From: JACCXJ01 sp050740695
GTDB taxonomy: Bacteria > Pseudomonadota > Gammaproteobacteria > JACCXJ01
NCBI GenBank assembly: GCA_050740695.1
Contig: JBOIDR010000007.1
Location: 1 to 64,000, forward strand
Length of the DNA stretch: 64,000 nucleotides
Direction of reading: 5' to 3'
Shown here: positions 60,724 to 64,000 of the stretch, piece after piece
Layout: every line of letters begins with the position of its first letter
Numbering within the stretch: the stretch's first letter is position 1
Made by a program: the position numbers and the translations under genes
The notes under the pieces: model-generated
The model's input: only the letters and a program-made list of their open reading frames with translations
Databases searched by the model: none
Told to the model about the DNA's origin: nothing

Positions 60724-61024
60724 GAGCCGAATCATCAGTGGCGTCGATTGGAACGTGACGTGCTGGCCTTATCAACACCCCGAGGCCATGGTGGGTGCGC
60801 GGCCCATCATTTGCCCGACGTCGGGTTGGAACATGCGAAACTAGTTGATTTTTCAGAGCGGCTGGCCATTGCTCAAGAATTGACCGAATCGACGTAAGAG
60901 CCGCTGCGGCAGGCGTTCCGCGTCGATCCTCAGATACCTTCCACAGGGTTGTCCACAGATCCTGTGGGTAACCCGCTCGGGGTCCGAGGCGTGTCATGCG
61001 GGTAGCGCCGCACGCGAGCGCGGA
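60724..61024. other. Gene-free stretch with DnaA-box-like sites
   Basis: No coding frame. Three nine-base sites each differ by one base from TTATNCACA: TTATCAACA (60769), TTGTCCACA (60949) and, on the minus strand, TTACCCACA (60963-60971). The last two lie inside the inverted repeat CCACAGG/CCTGTGG. Confidence 0.4.
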
Positions 61025-61538
61025 TCATTGGGTGGTCCGGGCCTCCCACTGCCGCCGGCTGAACTCGAAGTGCAGCATGCGTTCACTCTGTCCAGGACCC
61101 GCATCGGGCATCGGACCCTCGTGGGTATGCCGGAAGCCGAGCTTTTCTAGTTAGCACCCGCCGTGCCCCCGCATTGTCGGGAAGGCAGCTCGAGTAGATC
61201 CGGTCGAGCGTCAGGAAGCGGAAGCCAAAGGCGATAAGCATGCCCGTGGCCTCCGTGGCATAGCCGCGATGCCAGTGACGGTGCCCGATCAGATAGGCCA
61301 AGCGCGCCGTGCGAGGCTCGCTGGTGATACCGCGTAGGCTGCACAGCCCGACCAGCCCCGTGTCCCTCAGGATGGCGTAACTGTATTCCTCATCGGCCTC
61401 GCGCCTGCGGACAGATTCCTGGACCCAGCCCTGGACCCCCTTGGGCGCACAGCGCGTGGACAGGCATGGCGCCTCTCCGTACAGTGCCCGGATCCCCTCC
61501 GTCAGGCCGGGGTGAACGGGTACGAGGTCGATGGCCAT
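61025..61538 (-). pseudogene. GNAT acetyltransferase gene with a 4-bp frameshift
   Basis: The main frame (61083-61538) starts MAIDLVPVHPGLTEGIRALY and has the RimJ/RimL-type acetyl-CoA region GHRHWHRGYATEATGMLIAF. After NAGARRVL it goes wrong (TRKARLPAYPRGSD). In the next frame the expected continuation EKLGFRHTHEGPMPDAGPGQ, SERMLHFEFSRRQWEARTTQ runs to a stop at 61025. The break lies at GTGCTAACTAGAAAAG near 61150, where an extra ACTA/CTAA unit looks like a short tandem duplication. Confidence 0.75.
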
Positions 61539-61834
61539 CGTGGCCTTTCCTCGCCCATCGAAACCGTTGCCGTCATCACGCTAGTAGCCCTCATCAAAGC
61601 CCAACTCATTCTCATTAGATGGCGGCTCGCCGCCGGCCTATGCGTACCGGCCTGGTCTGCCTGGGACGCGCCGGTCACCATAGGCAATGATTGTGCCATG
61701 GATTCAGGCTTCGAGAGTTGTACGTAATACAATGATTTTGAACAGTAAGTCATCGACCAGGGGAGAGGGCCGGCCGGGCTTGGCCACCCTGGGCTCGGTA
61801 ATCCATGAAATAGCGTGACTATCATGCTAATTTC

Positions 61835-62296
61835 GTGAGGCGGCTCCATCTAAGCCCGGCCACGACGCCCCCCCTTGCCGGGCAAAACGTGCGCCGCCCT
61901 GTGCCGGCTCGCCCGCTCGTGTTGCTCGCGAGTGTCGATGCCAGTGGCGCCGAAGGCTTCCGTGCCACGGAGGTCATGAAGGGCGCCGTCACCATCCGTG
62001 GCTAGTCGATACGGTACCCGGCGACCGAGAACCCCGAAGTGACGGCGATGCTCGTCGAGCTGGCGCCGGGGGGCGCAAGCGACCGCCACCAACATCCGAT
62101 ACCCCCCTATATCCAGGTCCTGCAGGGGACCCTCACGGTCGAGTTCGACAATGGTTCGCGCCAGTCTTTCGAGGCCGGTCGAGGTTTCCTCGAAGCCGTC
62201 GATACCTGGCACACGGCGAGGAACCTGGGCGAGGACCCGGTGAAGTTCCTGGTGGTCTTCATGGGCGAGCAGGGCAAGTCGAACTTTATGAGGTAA
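61835..62296 (+). pseudogene. Cupin-domain gene with internal amber stop
   Basis: One frame runs from a GTG at 61835 through FRATEVMKGAVTIRG, meets TAG at 62003, and resumes SIRYPATENPEVTAMLVELA with the cupin metal motif RHQHPIPPYIQVLQGTLTVE and EAVDTWHTARNLGEDPVKFL, ending at 62296. The codon before SIRYP is usually Gln (CAG) in such proteins, so one C-to-T change explains the stop. A GTG at 62039 could still start an 85-residue cupin core by itself. Confidence 0.6.
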
Positions 62297-62537
62297 CGGA
62301 GTAGGGCATGTAGTAAGGTGCGTGCCCAACACCCTCGCACATGTTGGGTGGCAGGTCCTGGCCACGCCAGCGGTGGCGCCCGCGACCGATCGTGGTCCAG
62401 GAATACCACCCGCGCGCGGTCTGCGTGATCTCTCGTCTTATATATCGCGCTGTGCCTAGTCGCGATCTCTTGAATCAGAGATCTGGTCCGGCAATCCCGA
62501 AAAACCAACCTAAGCCGCCTTCGGAGGGCAAGGTCCT

Positions 62538-62828
62538 ATGAAACGATTCCTCGCGGCAGGCGTGCTGCTCTGCGCCGGTGTCCACGGCCCCTCCGCCCAC
62601 GCCGAGGGGCGCTATCAGATGCTGGCAGTCCCAGATGCCACCGGTTTCGGGGGAGAGAAGATCGTGATCCTGGACACGGCGGGCGGCCACCTGTGGACCT
62701 GGAGCGAGCACGCCTCGACCCCCGGCGGGCCGGGCGGACGCTTCCTCATCTACCAGGGCCAGGTCCGGCCCGGCGGCAAGATGGGGGATGTCATCCAGAA
62801 CGAGGAATGGCGCGGCAAGCGGCGCTGA
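62538..62828 (+). CDS. Small secreted protein of unknown function
   Basis: 96 residues with a signal peptide (MKRFLAAGVLLCAGVHGPSA, cleavage near HAEG). The mature part includes RYQMLAVPDATGFGGEKIVI then LDTAGGHLWTWSEH and a QVRPGGKMGDVI segment. Similar short periplasmic proteins exist in proteobacteria, function unknown. AAGGTCCT lies 6-13 bases before the ATG. Confidence 0.7.
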   Translation: MKRFLAAGVLLCAGVHGPSAHAEGRYQMLAVPDATGFGGEKIVILDTAGGHLWTWSEHASTPGGPGGRFLIYQGQVRPGGKMGDVIQNEEWRGKRR

Positions 62829-63203
62829 GCGCCGGCTGGGCCTTCGAGCTCGGCGCCCTCGAGACCGTGCTGCCGGGCCTATTGTCGATGCAGGCAAACA
62901 CGGCCGTCTGCTTCGTCCTCTCCGGCCCCAGGGGATTGTGCCGGGCCAGACGCCCTCGCTCGGACTCATGGGCGGGCTCGATAGATCGACCCTCCTGTCG
63001 TGGCCACCGTAGCAAGCGTAGCCCCGATGGAGCGATAGCAGAAACGGGGAAAGCCCCCGGACAAACCGACCCCCGGATATCGCGCTGCGGTCCAATCCGG
63101 GACACCGCAACTGGCACCTTCGGTACCGCCCCCGGATCCCCGTGCTTGCATTAGAATACCGGCCAGGTAGCGTCTCTGCGGGGGAGCCTATGGGGAAAGG
63201 CCG
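62829..63203. other. Gene-free stretch
   Basis: No frame with coding character; short open frames on both strands are arginine/proline-rich shadows. Contains the promoter and leader of the halogenase-like gene, but no element could be chosen with confidence. Confidence 0.4.
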
Positions 63204-64000
63204 ATGGGCATAGAAGAGAGTGAGGGCACGGTCACGGCCGGACCCGGCGAACCGAGCCGTTGTGATGTCGCCGTCGTCGGCGGGGGGCCGGCGGGCTCGA
63301 CCGTCTCGGCCTTGCTCGCGGAGAGGGGTTGGCATGTCGAGCTCCTGGAGAAGGACCACCACCCGCGCTTCCACATAGGGGAATCGCTCCTGCCGCACAG
63401 CATGCCCATGCTGGAACGCCTGGGCGTCCTCGACGCCGTCGAGGGCATCGGGATCCGCAAGTACGGTGCGGAGCTCTTGTCCCCCGAGGACGGCCGCACG
63501 CGCACCGTGTACTTCGCCAATGCGGTGGGGGAATCGCGGCCCTACGCCTATCAGGTCAAACGCGCCGAGTTCGACGAGATCCTGTTCCGCAACGCCGCCG
63601 CCAAGGGCGCCCGGGTCCACGAGGGGGTGCGCGTCAAACGGGTGGATTTCCGACCGAGCCAGCCATCGCTGGTGCATGCGGAGGACGGAACCGGGCGGGC
63701 CAGCGTATGGCAAGCGCGCTTCGTCATCGATGCCACCGGGCGCGATACTTTCCTCTCCACCCAGCTCGGCGGAAAGAAACCCAACCACGAGCACAAGAGC
63801 GCCGCGGTCTTCAGCCACTTCGCTTGTGTCGCACGACGGTCGGGCCTGGACGAGGGCAACATCAGCGTGGCCTGGTTCGAGCATGGCTGGTTCTGGATGA
63901 TCCCCTTCAAGGACGGCACCATGAGCGTCGGCGCGGTGTGCTGGCCGTATTATCTGAAGGCCCGCAAGACCGGCCTCGATGCGTTCCTGTGGGACACCAT
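63204..64000 (+). CDS. Flavin-dependent halogenase-like oxidoreductase, 3' end missing
   Basis: Open from ATG 63204 to the window end (265 codons visible). FAD-binding motif VAVVGGGPAGSTVSALLAER near residue 22, then HIGESLLPHSMPMLERLGVL, and DATGRDTFLSTQLGG near residue 180. WFWMIP near residue 235 matches the W-x-W-x-I-P motif typical of flavin-dependent halogenases and distinguishes them from monooxygenases. Geranylgeranyl-reductase-like and alkylhalidase-like relatives share much of this fold, so halogenation itself is unproven. An upstream ATG at 63190 leads to a stop after seven codons. Confidence 0.8.
   Translation, partial: MGIEESEGTVTAGPGEPSRCDVAVVGGGPAGSTVSALLAERGWHVELLEKDHHPRFHIGESLLPHSMPMLERLGVLDAVEGIGIRKYGAELLSPEDGRTRTVYFANAVGESRPYAYQVKRAEFDEILFRNAAAKGARVHEGVRVKRVDFRPSQPSLVHAEDGTGRASVWQARFVIDATGRDTFLSTQLGGKKPNHEHKSAAVFSHFACVARRSGLDEGNISVAWFEHGWFWMIPFKDGTMSVGAVCWPYYLKARKTGLDAFLWDT

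Noticed and set aside
62475..63884. 469-codon minus-strand frame across the secreted-protein and halogenase-like genes
   Set aside because: No domain, and the plus-strand genes have signal peptide and FAD motifs.

Overview
The window is 64 kb of GC-rich bacterial chromosome and is dominated by one of the most conserved gene neighbourhoods known. Gene content and order point to a gammaproteobacterium: tRNA-Tyr/Gly/Thr-tuf-tRNA-Trp-secE-nusG-rplKAJL-rpoBC runs into rpsL-rpsG-fusA-tuf, then the S10, spc and alpha operons. Further support comes from a fis-purH-purD group, a topA-dprA-LysM / def-fmt-rsmB block, gammaproteobacterial forms of RpoA, RpoB and PII, and two tuf copies. I would place it loosely near the Chromatiales-type gammaproteobacteria, but genus cannot be read from this sequence.

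Layout. 1-3.0 kb: end of a surface-polysaccharide region (a partial glycosyltransferase facing a capsule-type protein and a methyltransferase). 3.0-37.2 kb, all on the minus strand and transcribed from high to low coordinates: tRNA cluster, tufB, tRNA-Trp, secE-nusG, L11-L1-L10-L7/L12, rpoB-rpoC, a 1.9-kb foreign insert (21.66-23.53 kb), the str operon (rpsL-rpsG-fusA-tufA), the S10 operon, spc operon and alpha operon (rpsM-rpsK-rpsD-rpoA-rplQ). 37.2-43.2 kb, minus: tsaC, purE, topA, dprA, LysM protein. 43.4-46.3 kb, plus: def, fmt, rsmB. 46.3-50.3 kb: an AT-richer accessory patch with an FkbM methyltransferase and decayed genes. 50.3-54.6 kb, plus: zinc-ribbon/DUF3426 protein, fis, purH, purD. 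54.6-58.4 kb, plus: a nitrogen-uptake module (outer-membrane porin, PII protein, AmtB) headed by a sigma-54 promoter and an NtrC-like site. 58.4-64 kb: a CDGSH gene, a double cyclic-nucleotide-binding/rhodanese protein, aroE, a broken GNAT gene, a cupin gene with an internal stop, a small secreted protein, and the start of a flavin-dependent halogenase-like gene.

Main observations. (1) The rpoC-rpsL junction carries an insert bordered by a diverged second copy of the rpoC 3' end; inside is a VapBC-like pair whose antitoxin has lost the middle of its AbrB fold while the toxin looks intact. (2) Palindromic elements sit inside ribosomal-protein operons, including a 145-bp element with perfect 17-bp terminal inverted repeats ending on the rplF stop codon, and another in the rplJ-rplL spacer. 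(3) A porin-PII-AmtB module has a well-matched sigma-54/NtrC control region. (4) Accessory genes here show many frameshifts and stops while about 35 kb of essential genes show none, which argues for real gene decay rather than poor sequence.
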